In this document: one piece after another, positions 22,801 to 33,891 of the stretch
Position numbering within the stretch: position 1 is the stretch's first letter
Layout: each line of letters begins with the position of its first letter
NCBI RefSeq assembly: GCF_000182565.1
Contig: NW_015971545.1
Location: forward strand, 124,001-188,000
DNA from: Spizellomyces punctatus DAOM BR117
Taxonomy: Eukaryota; Chytridiomycota; Chytridiomycetes; Spizellomycetales; Spizellomycetaceae
Direction of reading: 5' to 3'
Length of the DNA stretch: 64,000 nucleotides
The notes under the pieces: generated by a model
Database searches by the model: none
What the model was told of the DNA's origin: nothing
The model's input: only the letters and a program-made list of their open reading frames with translations
Made by a program: the position numbers and the translations under genes

Positions 22801-24908
22801 AGGCGGGCAGATGCCAAAGAGCATATGTTTGCGAAGAAAGCTGAGGATATTTCGAAGGCATCTCTGAAAGTGATGGAGAGTCACGTAAGGCCGAGCAAAG
22901 AGATTTCGTCCATCAATATGGCAGAAGTGAACGCTCTTTTGGAGAGATCCACTTCGTTCGATTTCAACATTTACGACCTTGCGGAGGCAACTAATGGCAG
23001 GCCGCTTTTTTTCCTGGGAGTCCATCTTTTGGAATATTGGGGCTTACTGCAGCATTTCTCGCTGGACGAGATGAAGCTGCGGGCGTTTTTTGAGCAGATT
23101 GAAGGCGCATACCATCCTCTGCCATATCATAATAGGTATTTCTGTTGAGTGTTTGTGTGTACGCCAGCCCCAACTGATCATCATGTGTTTAGTACACATG
23201 GAGCGGATGTACTTCAAACCGTAAATATGCTTCTCTTAAGCGACCCCAAAATGGCAGCAAACTTTACCAAGATGGAGATATTTGCTGCATGTATTGCAAG
23301 TGCCGTACACGACGTGGACCACCCTGTGAGTAGCTCGTCGTAAGCGAAGTTGCTGTAATCGGTGGCTTACCGCATCTGTTATTCACTTTGTAGGGGCTGA
23401 ACAACAACTTCCTGGTTCAATCTTCTCATCCGCTCGCCATTTTCTATAATGATATGTCGGTATTAGAGTTCCATCATGCTGCCAAAGCGTTTGAAATTGC
23501 ACAACAACCGGAAACAAACGTGTTTGACGGACTGAATAATGACCAGTATCGAGAAGCACGGAAACTCATTATTAGCATGGTGGTTGCAACTGGTGTGTAT
23601 ATGACATGTTATTCGCTAGCTATTTTATTGATTTACCATGGAATCCCCAGATATGGCACAACATTTTCACTACATCAACAAGCTGAAGAGCAAGATCGCT
23701 GCTTCTGCTTTGAATTGGGAAGAATCTGGGGATCGCGCCTTGTTACTGGAGTGTGCGATCAAATGCGCAGACCTCAATAACTCAGCAAAGCCAATCGAGC
23801 AATCACGAAAGTGGGCGTTCCAGGTGATGCAAGAGTTCTTCCTGCAGGTGCGCAAAGCGGAAGTCATTGTGAAATATCCACAATAATGAGAATGACGATT
23901 TGTGCTGCATTAGGGTGACCGTGAACGAAAACTAGGCATGCCGGTTTCGAAATTTATGGATCGATATGATACCAACATTCCAAAATGGTATGTGGGTGGG
24001 AGGGCAAAGAATTTCCACATATTTACGTACTTAATTATTCTTGGTGATGCAGTCAAATAGGATTTATTGACATCCTCGTTGTGCCGCTCTTTGATTCTTG
24101 GTCGCAATGCATTCAGACGGACTTTTCAAGACGATGTATGGACAATATATCTCAAAACCGCAGCCATTGGGAATCCCTCTTGGATAAACCAGAAGCTATC
24201 CCAAATTTCCCCCCACCGCCGGATGAAGAGCGTGAAGACTTCCCCCTAGTTGCCCCATCAACACCCCCGTTTACACCGCAGCAGTATCTCACGGCGCCCA
24301 TCGTAGACAATATGGTGCGAATTGAATCCAAAGAACCTCCTCAACCCGCGCCCGTACGCCAAGATGCATCTGAGGGCGCAGCTGATGGCACCTTTCGATC
24401 TGTCCCTGGAATAAAACTACCAGGGGAGTTGAAGGGAAGATTGAGCAACCCACCGCAACCTATCTCAGCCCCTTCTCCTTCAAGAAATATCATAATTACA
24501 CCACGTAAAACATCAGAAACCACATCCACCACCACCACCCCCATCCCTAAAATCATCCGAAAATCCACATCAGGCGGAAACATTGCTGGGTTCGCAGAGG
24601 GAGGCAGCCGTGACGTCTGGGCACCATCAAATTCTGGACGAGAAAGAAATTATACAGCACCAGTTTCAGCCCGACGACGGTCGAGTGCAGGTGTTGGCGC
24701 ACTAGCGTCGGATTCAACAGTGCCCAAAATACCCGGAAAACTACTATTACCAGCGTTACCAAAATCTACCTCGGCCAGTAGTTTTGACCGAGAACTAGAT
24801 AACACTCCCGACGGATTGCAAAACCTCCCAAAACCACGTCCAATAGCACGATCTGGCCAAGATGGCAAGCCTCCAGGAAACGGCCGACCAAAAGGAGTAA
24901 CGTCGTGA
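16861..24908 (+). CDS. Protein kinase-AAA-TPR-GAF-class I cyclic nucleotide phosphodiesterase fusion
   Basis: I assemble 17 exons with agreeing phases, 7,041 coding bases, 2,346 residues. Residues 1-345: protein kinase-like domain with HKDINPDN near 223 and IDFNLAE near 246, followed by FYSLGITLWEVL. Residues 400-900: a large NTPase domain with P-loop GGNGEGKSSL near 449, a DDLQYAESAS block, and the KFCHNRLHRACYDMID element. Residues 900-1460: helical (TPR-like) repeats ending in the 'W...G...K...L' pattern. GAF at 1478-1650 (GAEKGMLVLQ, SILCCPIV, GVVYLEN). All of these are typical of the N-terminal half of large fungal hybrid histidine kinases. Instead of H-box, HATPase and receiver, residues 1795-2105 are a PDE: PYHNSTHGADV, HDVDHPGLNNNF, TDMAQHFHYINK, CADLNNSAKP. 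A Pro/Ser-rich tail follows. It probably hydrolyses cAMP or cGMP under control of the front domains. Confidence 0.88.
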
Positions 24909-25366
24909 TATTTCTATGACCTCAATATTTTCAGCTGCTTCCAATTTATTCATTTGCTGTGGTTCACGGGACCGTAGAAAGTAGGGTTTTTTGATTTTGA
25001 TATTTTCTAATATAAGACGATGTGTTGATTGTTGAGGATCTCTTAGTTTGTTTATAATGATTCCGTAAGCGATGTCCAGAGTTGCGGACGCGAGCCGTTT
25101 TCATGGCAACGCCAGGAGGCCAGAGAGCACAGGCAATACTTATCCTTCTCGATAATCTTGGAAATAGCGCAGCACACCTTCTCGCCCTCACTTTGACTGT
25201 TTATTGTACGTGACATGTCGATTGCAGATGGGCACAGGATCTGTTGGCATATTGTAAAGGAATATTCACGCTAGTTTTATCTTCGCGCGCTCTTCACAGG
25301 TACAAGATCGCCGACACGATTACCAGAAACTTGTTTAAACAGTACAATCCCCGCAAGTAGATCAAA
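24909..25366. other. Intergenic between PDE fusion and CCT3
   Basis: About 460 bases. The first part is the 3' flank of the PDE-fusion gene. The rest should hold the CCT3 promoter. A minus-strand frame at 24964-25191 is open but I see no support for it. Confidence 0.45.
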
Positions 25367-27458
25367 ATGCAGGTCCCGGTGATGGTTATGAGTAAGTTGA
25401 TGATACGGATGTTTCACCTGTCCTGTACACTGGATTTACGTTTCCCGTGCACTAGACGCGAACATGGAGCGGGAGACAGGCCGAAAAGCCCAGCTCTCGA
25501 ACATCCAGTCAGCAAAGGTGTGGATTTACGTCTGAATTTGCATGGGAAGCATATGGTTGGCGCTGCAGTTATACGTTGCTAATGATGGTGATTGAAGGTG
25601 ATCGCCGATATTATCCGAACGTGCTTGGGTCCCCGCGCTATGTTGAAGATGTTGTTGGATCCCATGGGCGGTATTGTCATGACGAACGATGGAAATGCCA
25701 TTCTACGAGAAGTAGAAGTGGCTCACCCAGCAGCGAAGTCCATGATTGAGCTCGCAAGAACTCAGGATGAGGAAGTTGGAGATGGGACAACTAGTGTGAT
25801 TATCCTTGGTCAGTTCTCAACGGTGATTCTTTTCTGCGCGGCTTTCTCACAGGGACGTGATTTCCAAAACAGCTGGTGAAGTTCTGACCGCGGCACTTCC
25901 TTTTCTGGAGCGTAACATACACCCTATTACCATTATTGGGGCTTACAAGCGCGCATTGGAGGATGCACTGAACATTATGAAGGATATATCAATTGAGGTC
26001 GATATAAGCAACAAGCCGGAAATGATGCGCATTATCAAATCCACTATTGGAACAAAGTTCGTATCGAGATGGAGCGATTTGATGTGCGGACTGGCGTATG
26101 ATGCCGTCAAGACGGTGAACCTGGAGATCGACGGAAAGCGTGAGGTAGACATTAAGCGCTATGCTCGTGTGGAAAAGGTATACTCTATTGAAAAGAGATA
26201 TGTGCTTTTTGGTGCTGAACACCGCGCGTTTTTCAGATACCTGGTGGGGAGATTGACGAGTCAAAGGTTTTGGACGGTATCATGGTCAACAAGGATGTCA
26301 CACATCCCAAGATGCGCAGGAAGATCGAGAACCCTAGGATCGTGCTCCTCGATTGCCCACTTGAATACAAAAAGGGAGAGTCGCAGACGAATGTGGAGGT
26401 GACGGACGAATCGCACTGGTCGCGTCTGCTGGAGATCGAAGAAGAACAGATTAAAGAGATGTGTGACCACATCATTCGCTTGAAACCTGATCTTGTATTC
26501 ACCGAAAAAGGGGTCAGCGGTAGGTATTGTGTGATTCCGGCTGATTCTGTGAACACTACCTGATGATTCGTCTTATAGACTTGGCTCAACATTTCCTGAT
26601 GAAATCCAACATCACTGCTATCCGCCGAGTCCGCAAGACCGACAATCACCGTATTGCTCGGGCCACTGGCGCTACCATTGTGAATCGAGTAGAGGACTTG
26701 AAGGACTCCGATGTCGGCACACAATGCGGTCTCTTTGAAGTTCGCAAGATTGCCGATGAATACTTCACTTTCCTCGAAAAGTGTGAAAATCCTAAGGCTT
26801 GCACAATCTTGCTCCGTGGACCCAGTAAAGATGTTCTACAGGAGATTGACAGGAATTTGCAAGATGCTATGTGCGTTGCCCGGAATGTCATGTTCGAGCC
26901 GCGCCTTTGCCCCGGGGGTGGTGCGACAGAGATGGCCCTTGCCGTCCGCCTCGGTGAGAAGGCGAAAACTATTTCTGGAGTGGAACAATGGCCGTACAAA
27001 GCCGTTGCGGAAGCTTTAGAAGTCATCCCACGTACTTTGGTACAAAACTGTGGTGGAAACGCCATCAAAACATTGACGCAGCTCAGGGTATGAGATTTCT
27101 GTATCGGTTTATCCACCAAGACCTACATTCTGACCTGTTTCTCTTAGGCGAAGCATGCAACCGTGGACAACTTCTCTTGGGGTATTGACGGGGAGAGCGG
27201 CAAGATCGTGGATATGCAAGAATACGGTGTTTGGGAGCCACACGCTGTCAAGGCGCAAACAGTGAAGACTGCTATCGAGTCGGCATGTTTGCTCCTCCGA
27301 GTAGATGACATTGTGTCCGGTTTGTCAAGGAAGGAGGCTGGTGGCGGTGGGCAAGCTCCCGCCATGCAGGAAGCACCTGAGGTGAGGTCACCATAGACTT
27401 TGCATCCAACTCGCGGTTGCTCACTGATTTCTCGTTGCAGGAGGTTGGTGAGCGCTAG
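25367..27458 (+). CDS. CCT3: T-complex chaperonin subunit gamma (CCT3)
   Basis: The gene starts MQVPVMVMNANMERETGRKA and runs through about eight short introns to ...EEVGER and TAG at 27456. It carries group II chaperonin signatures in order: IIRTCLGPRAMLKMLLDPMG, then MTNDGNAILRE, then QDEEVGDGTTSVIIL (ATP site, with GDGTTS), and near the C-terminus CPGGGATEMALA, the usual 'PGGGA.E'. The gamma subunit is recognised by KGVSDLAQHFLMKSNITAIR, by NANMERETGRKAQLSNIQ, and by GIDGESGKIVDM. It is part of the eight-member cytosolic ring that folds actin and tubulin. The second exon is only about 70 bases, so the 25367 start was chosen by splicing 'A|AC GCG AAC ATG'. The gene is ordinary and intact. 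Confidence 0.95.
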
Positions 27459-27618
27459 AGGCTAGTTTTCGACATTCGATTGAGTGAGTTGTCACCATGG
27501 TCTAGTCCAGACTGTGTTTGTACAAAGGGGGATTTTGAATGAGATGGGTCTATAATAAGAGTGTGCAAAGTTGTTAAAAGCTGATCTGTTTAAACATGTA
27601 CAATGGAGGTCAGACATT

Positions 27619-27644
27619 GCGCGATAGGGACAGGTCAATGCCAC
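27619..27644 (+). repeat. 26-base direct repeat, left copy
   Basis: The string GCGCGATAGGGACAG plus the next 11 bases recurs with two mismatches at 33892-33917, in the same orientation. The copies lie about 160 bases after the CCT3 stop and about 210 bases before the phosphorylase kinase start, so they bracket the accessory stretch. Confidence 0.75.
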
Positions 27645-28089
27645 GTACTGTACATCAAACCTGCGCACGCAGTGCCAAGTTCCTGCGATGCTTGAACGAT
27701 TAGAACTTCGCTACAAGTTGTAAACGATCATGGCACTGTCATTAATATTTTGCCAGTGGCATAAGTGTGCTTCACTAGTATATAGTTCCTTAATTGGTAG
27801 GTCTGGTTTCCACTTGTGGCCAAATCATGGGACGGACTTGCTTGCTGAAAGCTGCTCTATTGCTTGAATACCCCTCATACCGATTTTCTGTCAGCGAACC
27901 ATGGCGGCAAGTCTCACGACAAATAGCGGTATGAAGGCGATGCCAAAAGTTTCTGCCCTGATTGCCGTAAGCTGTGTATAAGTAGGAGATGTTTAAGTCT
28001 CGGATATGATACCAAGATTGGCCCAGTTCTCGTGGGATGGATGGCCGGTCGCTGGTTAAGAACTGGAGCATACCGTCACACCCCTTTCA

Positions 28090-28102
28090 CCCCCCCCCCC
28101 CC
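28090..28102 (+). repeat. Poly-C tract (13 C)
   Basis: A run of 13 C residues preceded by further C-rich sequence. Such tracts are prone to sequencing length errors. Confidence 0.9.
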
Positions 28103-29212
28103 TCGGAAGGATTGAATTTGGAAGTGACACTGTGTGTGGTTCCTTCCAGAGAGACGTTTGTAATCGATCTCTATCCGTTGCATAATTCCAGGATCTGGCC
28201 AGATTTTAGATATGGATGACGAGTTAGCAGAGTTTGTCGTTCAGAGTAAGCAAATCGTCCTAGAATATATCAACGGCACCCAACCGGTACCACTCATGCG
28301 GCAGCCAGCACCGTAATTCCTTCTTTTTTTGCATCATTAATAATGACGGCGTAAAAGACAGCATGGAAGATGGAGCGATCGGACGAACCATTCAGCCATC
28401 GTTATGTGGAGAACCGTTTACTTTGGTACGTCACCATAATCATTCAGGCAAATGAGTTTGTTATCAAATCTTCTATCTGTCAAGAGGTCCTGCGACATCA
28501 GACAAATGTCGCAAAGCTGACTGCAAATTAATGGGACATTGGCATGTCAATTACTGTTTGCAATGCCAACACAATCAGATGTGCATGTGGGGGAAACAAG
28601 AAAGCTGTCCAAAAGACATGCGGAGAAGGACAAAGGGAAAACGATGTCATTTGAAATCATCCAGAGTTGGAAAATGGTTGAATCGACAGCTCGGAATTTG
28701 CAGCATGCCGTATTTTCAGGTAGCGCCAAGACTTTTGAACATGCTGAGCGTCCAACACAGCCTTTCCATTGTTAGCAAAAGACTTCAGAGGCAACACCTA
28801 CTCTTTGAAGCATATAAAGCGTCCTCGAACGTGTTACCCACCTATTGCTAGCATCATGAGCAATGTGACCGGATATTCGATTACGCTCTAGTAAAAGAGC
28901 GAATAACGGGGGATACCAATTGGACAATGTCCTCATTTGGGTCTTCACGATATCCACCTGGGCTGGATATTTGGGACGTTCTCACGATCTGTCAGGCGTT
29001 TTGAGTCCTACACGATGGACTTTTGCACACGGCCGCCGAGATTGACACTGCTCTGAGCTGGATCCGAGCGTTCAACAGTGCTCACATTCGAATTCAGGAA
29101 TCCCATATCAGAGGTACCATAGCTCTCAGTCCGCAACCAAAGGGTTTACTAAGGTGCTGTTTTCTGGAACTTTAGACCACGAGCCAACCTATCCGTCGGG
29201 TTTCTTATTATG

Positions 29213-29394
29213 TGCATTAATAAGAAGTATTTCTCGGCGTCGGGCAGCTCCAACAGCCTCAGTACGGAAAGCTGGTGAAGAAAGTATCGCGGGACATAAG
29301 TAGCTTTGTGTCTGATTCCATACGACAGAAGCTGTAACGGCAGCCTCCGTTCTGCTTCCAGTCTACCCGCTTTCACCTCGTGTGCAAAAAGTCC
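29213..29394 (-). pseudogene. Decayed coding fragment, repeat family A copy 1
   Basis: Read on the minus strand this segment encodes KAGRLEAERRLPLQLLSYGI followed by RHKATYVPRYFLHQ and SVLRLLELPDAEKYF. It is the inverted copy of 30328-30513 at high identity over about 185 bases. I do not recognise the protein. No start codon or flanking exon can be assigned, so it appears to be a remnant of a duplicated gene or of a transposable element's open frame. The copies are about 950 bases apart, in opposite orientation. Confidence 0.6.
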
Positions 29395-30049
29395 TTGTGA
29401 AGAAAGGGTCGCAACTGTTTACTCACGGAGCATCAATAACTGTTCTACGAGGTATTCTTCCCCGATTCAGTTGCGGTAAAGCTATTGTTTCTGATATTAC
29501 TTGCTTTGCTGTTATTTTCAGTTGTGCCGGCACGGGGGCGTTTCCACCGTTAATGGCTGGAGAGGTATTATGTGAATCTCCGGAATGTGAATAGCCGGAA
29601 TGTCAGTCGCAGCAAAAGTTGGATCATCAAAAACTCCCTCCTTCCCGCACAACCACACGTCCCAAAGAGCATACCCATGGCTGCACCCGTCGGATGCTCC
29701 GCTGTCGTGATTAAGCGATACACACCGATGACAAACTTAACCACCGGCCTGACCTCAAGGGATTCTATAGCGCACTATCCTTCCACGGACCTGTTCACTA
29801 CCCTTACCAACGAATTTCGAAGAATGCGGATAGATACCCTCTCGGCGCTACCGGATGCGGGTGCCCTGCTAACAGAATCGTTACAGTAGATATGTATTGT
29901 GGGTGCAGATACTAAGTAGTATCGGTAATCACTGGTATCTGACCTCTTACATAGGAGATATGAGAGAACGCCTTGAAGAGACGTTACCCGGGTTTCATGC
30001 CCTAACCCTAATCCGCTCGTACCGTCTTTATCAGCGACTGACGCACCTA

Positions 30050-30110
30050 TTCCACCGGACTGTATGTACTTTTTTTTTGACAAGGAACTGGTAGCATGTG
30101 ACTTACTATG
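30050..30110 (-). repeat. Repeat block D, inverted relative to 32738-32797
   Basis: About 60 bases here, including a T-run, are the reverse complement of 32738-32797. On the minus strand both encode a peptide of the type HSKSHAT.S.SKK. The block is followed after about 20 bases by a partial copy of repeat family A (30130-30180), so the two families are physically linked here. Confidence 0.7.
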
Positions 30111-30129
30111 CTTTCTTGACAAGGGTTGT

Positions 30130-30180
30130 CTGTTTTGAGGCTGTTGGAACTATCCGACGCAGAGAAATACTTACTATGAA
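30130..30180 (+). repeat. Repeat family A, short partial copy
   Basis: Roughly 50 bases (GAGGCTGTTGGAACTATCCG and onward) match the 3' part of the fragments at 29213-29394 and 30328-30513, here in plus orientation. It makes a third, truncated copy. Confidence 0.65.
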
Positions 30181-30249
30181 AGTAGGAACGTTTTACACGA
30201 CGTGTGGACTTGGCCATCATTGAAGCAGATCTCCCAGCATTGACCGACA

Positions 30250-30944
30250 ATGAAACCCAACGAGTTCAAGAAGTTTTCTTTAAGAAACGCAATCAGGACA
30301 AATTACCTCGTAGAACCAGAGGACGCGGAGACTTTTGCACACGAGGTGAAAGCGGGTAGACTGGAAGCAAAACGAAGGCTGCCGTTACAGCTTCTCTCGT
30401 ATGGAATCAGACACGAACCTTCTTATGTCCCGCGATACTTTCTTCACCAGCTTTCTGTACTGAGGCTGTTGGAGCTGTCCGACGCCGAAAAATACTACTT
30501 CTCAATGCAGAAGCGCTACAACCATCCTTGCGTGGCCTGGGCCATCATGAAAAGAACATGGAGCACGTTATCAAGAGCTTTGAAGCAATGGCTTCTCAAC
30601 TCTCGCCACGATCGACACATCGCACTGAGGAACATGGCGTCTTTAGCAGTCAAAGGTACCGAAAAGAAACCCCCCAACCCCCCCTCCCTCGGTATTACAG
30701 TTTGTCTTCCAATGCCCGAGAGTAGAAGGTCGGCATGTTCACTTGCCGGGAGAATCACCCAAGTCTACGGATCTCGGAATTTCTTCCCGCAAGCGAGCAG
30801 ATGTTTGAACGAATCACACGACTATTCAAGCGACAAGCGGAGCTCCAAATAGAGGTCCCCCGTGCGGGTGCTGGCGTTCACGAGTTTGAAGCATTTAGAC
30901 ACAGCGTAGCTCAGGCTTTTTACCTCTGGATAGTTGCATTGTGA
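30250..30944 (+). pseudogene. Decayed coding fragment, repeat family A copy 2 and downstream
   Basis: A frame open from 30250 contains ETFAHEVKAGRLEAKRRL, then LLSYGIRHEPSYVPRYF and LRLLELSDAEKYYF. Coding potential then jumps to other frames: RYRKETPQPPLPRYYSL near 30655, and LPASEQMFERITRLFKRQ then EVPRAGAGVHEF near 30786-30900. This suggests one ancestral open frame broken by small indels. I do not recognise the family. The first 185 bases of similarity are repeated inverted at 29213-29394. It could be a lineage-specific gene or part of a mobile element. No terminal repeats or transposase motif are visible. Confidence 0.4.
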
Positions 30945-32080
30945 CCGTCTGTGTTATTTTTGGTATACAATCATTTGCATGTAACATTCAATAATATGGG
31001 CAGTTAGTTTCATTGCATGTACTCAGAGGTTACCCAACCACGAAGGTGCATAAGTGATTTAGTATTTGTTAGGTATCGCATATAACGTACAGTTTAAGTA
31101 TACGGAAACAAACGGTTAGTGTGAAAGTTGTTCTCTACTCTGTGAGCTTTAGCATAGCGAAGTATACACGGTGATGAGCCAACAGATGCTTAACCAGAGC
31201 TTTGCCGACCGGCCTTTATCAAGTTTAGCGTTACAAGGATGGCTACAGGTGGGTTGCCATTCAGAATTGCAAGTGCTGTGAATATCGTGGTGACAAACGG
31301 TGCCGTTGTGGAGAAAACACAAGGTTACTACTGAAAAAGGTTAATTCGTGTCGATATCTGGGAAGCTGGTTTTTACTGTATCTTATAATAGTGAAAATGA
31401 CAAAATGGATGCGATCCAGCAACATATGTTTGCAAAATATGGACCAACCTTGCATTATATTGACAGAAATGGACCAAACGCATAGCCAGTAAAAGTTTGA
31501 CACAGATGATTGCTATTTGTGATATTTCGATGCAAGATACAAACCTCATAGATGCTCTTAGCCTTAAATCTGTTTTTGAAGTTTTTGTCAATTGTTCTTC
31601 ACTCTGTCATCGCTAAATAAAAACAATGTCCTCTCTCTCCCTCCTATATGCAAACTATTTACCTTTAAGAAGGAGCCACTCCAAGTGCTTTGTCACCTCG
31701 CCTCTGGAATTCTTGGTACTCTCAGAGTTAAACCTTTTGTAGATGTGCTAAGAGCATAATAGGAATGAAATGGACAGCGAGATACAGAAATTAGCAGCTG
31801 GGACACTTGATATCACGGTTTGTCCATTTCTGTCAATAAGATGAGAGTTGTGTCCAGCAAACATATGGTTGACTGGATCACGTCCATCTTCGTCATTGTC
31901 CCTTGATAATATCACAGCAGGTGCAATCCCCTCTTTTGACGGTGTCGCAAAGTGTCACTCATATCTGTAAGCCCTCGTTGTTGTCGCTAACAATTGGCTT
32001 GTCACTCATCTCTCAATGTGCTTTTCTGTAGACGTCACACATCCATGGACTGCTTCAGTATGGACTTGAATTTTAAACTC

Positions 32081-32089
32081 TATAAATAA
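32081..32089 (+). promoter_or_regulatory. TATA-like element
   Basis: TATAAATAA lies about 180 bases before an ATG at 32264 that is followed, six codons later, by a GTAAGAG donor-like sequence. Joining to the plausible next exon does not keep an open frame, so any gene it served now looks broken. Confidence 0.25.
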
Positions 32090-32537
32090 GACTCGCTTCT
32101 CCATCTCCCATGTACAAGTATCACTTGACTTGACCGACGTTCAACCACCTCCAGTCTTCCCAGCGGTACCCACAACGCATTTCAATCTTCTCTGAGGAGC
32201 ACAGCTAAGCAGAATCCGACTGGAGTTTGACAAGTAATCAAGTATCGGGAGTGATACTTTGCTATGACCTGGCCCATTCGGTAAGAGATGTTCATGGCTT
32301 GTTCTCTAAAAGCATTAGGAAATAATAAATTGTTAAGCTTCTACCGAGGTCCACTTGTATTTCAGCAACAGGAGTATCTCCGTCATCAGATCGCAGGGAA
32401 TCTAGTGCCATTATGTGGCGAACTACTGATTAGCGAGGTATGTCCACTTGATCCGTTCCAATACATAAAAACGTCGTTTTCTTTGAGAATTTTCTCTCAA
32501 TCAGACTGTTTCTATTATTGCATACTTAGATTTACGT

Positions 32538-32890
32538 TCCGAGCTTAATAGACAGCGACAGTCACCAGGTCAAGAAGTTCCCTTTCCATTTTCCGCTGGA
32601 CAGCGTCGTTTCCGTGCTTCCCTCCCCAGTCTTGTGTGGTGACAACCTTGGCTCAACGACCACCGAGTCAGATACCTCCTTTTGTGAAACATCACGATCA
32701 GAGGTATATGTCGATACAAGCCTTGATAGCCGCGGGACATAGTAAGTCACATGCTACCATTTCCTGGTCAAAAAAAAGTACTTACAGTGGGGTGGACGCA
32801 CCGCAATCAGCCCTGTCCCGTTTCAATAGCACGAATTGAAGAAGATATGCCAATACCGTTATGGCGATCTGTATTGATAATGGAATGTCA
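32538..32890 (+). repeat. Repeat family B, copy P (blocks A, X, core, D, C)
   Basis: In plus orientation: block A (32538-32575, encodes RSELNRQRQSPGQ), block X (about 32604-32634), core (32637-32719, encodes GDNLGSTTTESDTSFCET then SRSEVYVDT), block D (32738-32797) and block C (32848-32890, encodes VMAICIDN). Blocks A, core and C each occur inverted in 33238-33461, whereas block X occurs there in the same orientation. A stop codon (TAG) follows the core frame, so it is not an intact gene. Confidence 0.7.
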
Positions 32891-33161
32891 TTTTCCGGTA
32901 ACGGTACCCTGCGAGAGATGGACAATGGCGTCTCCGCGTCGAACCCTACATCCGGTAAGTCTTCCAAGTACTTGTGGTCTTCATCGCCAATTATCCAAGC
33001 TTCCTGATCAGCTGCCCAGGTTGTCTCTACAACTATTGATGAATCTGACAGGTATCTTGAGGCAGGAGAACGGAGCGATGCATCCGTGCGTACCTTCGCG
33101 GCGGCGACCGTGGTCGGTTCCTAAATGGGAGTTGCATTTTGACGCTGTTGTGAAGACCAGT

Positions 33162-33635
33162 TCATTCGAATTTCGATTTGCCTCTATCCTGCACGGCTGG
33201 TGGTAATATTGGTACAAGCTCTGGTACGGAAACCTGTTGACCTGGTGACTGTCGCAATCTATTGAGCTCGGAACGTCGCTTGCGTGCCTTCCTCCCCAGT
33301 CTTGGGTTTGTATCGACATATACTTCTGATCGTGATGTTTCACAAAAGGAGGTATCTGACTCGGTGGTCGCTGATCCAAGGTTGTCACCACTCTGCTCTC
33401 CACTAGTAACCGTTACCGGAACTGACATTCTATTATCAATACAGATCGCCATAACGGTATCGGCTATTAGAATGGGATAGGGCTGATTGCGGTTGGAAAG
33501 CACCCGCCAAGGGGGAGTTATTAGAAGGTGAGTTTGGATGAATGGCATGTGATGATATATCAAAGGTAACAGTACAAGGACATCATGGCTATTGTCAATC
33601 TGGCGATTAATTGATGATGGTCCTACGTAGGACAT
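33162..33635 (-). pseudogene. Repeat family B, copy Q (157-codon open frame, minus strand)
   Basis: This minus-strand frame is open for 157 codons and contains block C (VMAICIDNRMSVPVTVTSG), core (GDNLGSATTESDTSFCET then SRSEVYVDTN) and block A (RSELNRLRQSPGQQV). It shares these blocks with copy P at 32538-32890. I do not recognise the protein. The peptide is rich in Ser, Thr and Arg and has no membrane segment. It may be the better preserved member of a small local family, or a remnant of a mobile element's open frame. Confidence 0.35.
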
Positions 33636-33891
33636 TCATGACTCTGGTCGCTTAACATCGGACATGACGCGGGAAGATCATCGTCGACCTGGTTTTCCTG
33701 TACTTTTCTGCATACTATAGACAATGTAGAAAAGCAGGCGGGGTAATTACTGTGCATCGGATAATAACTTCTGTATATGTACTCTGTAATATATCCGGCA
33801 ATATCTGTTTAATGGAAAAGGGTCAAAGTCCAATTGAGATGTGCGTATGTAAGCACATTAACCACTGACCCCCGTGATCGCACGTGAGACA

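Noticed and set aside
28212-28510. Tiny three-exon gene beginning MDDELAEFVVQ
   Set aside because: Donor and acceptor signals exist, but the phases allow only a short unconserved peptide under one choice and a stop under the other.
29999-30015. CCCTAACCCTAA, a telomere-like string
   Set aside because: Only about two and a half units and isolated; too short to call an interstitial telomere.
32264-32735. Spliced gene after the TATAAATAA element
   Set aside because: Joining the ATG at 32264 to the next acceptor puts a stop codon in frame; only the repeat-family core is coding-like.
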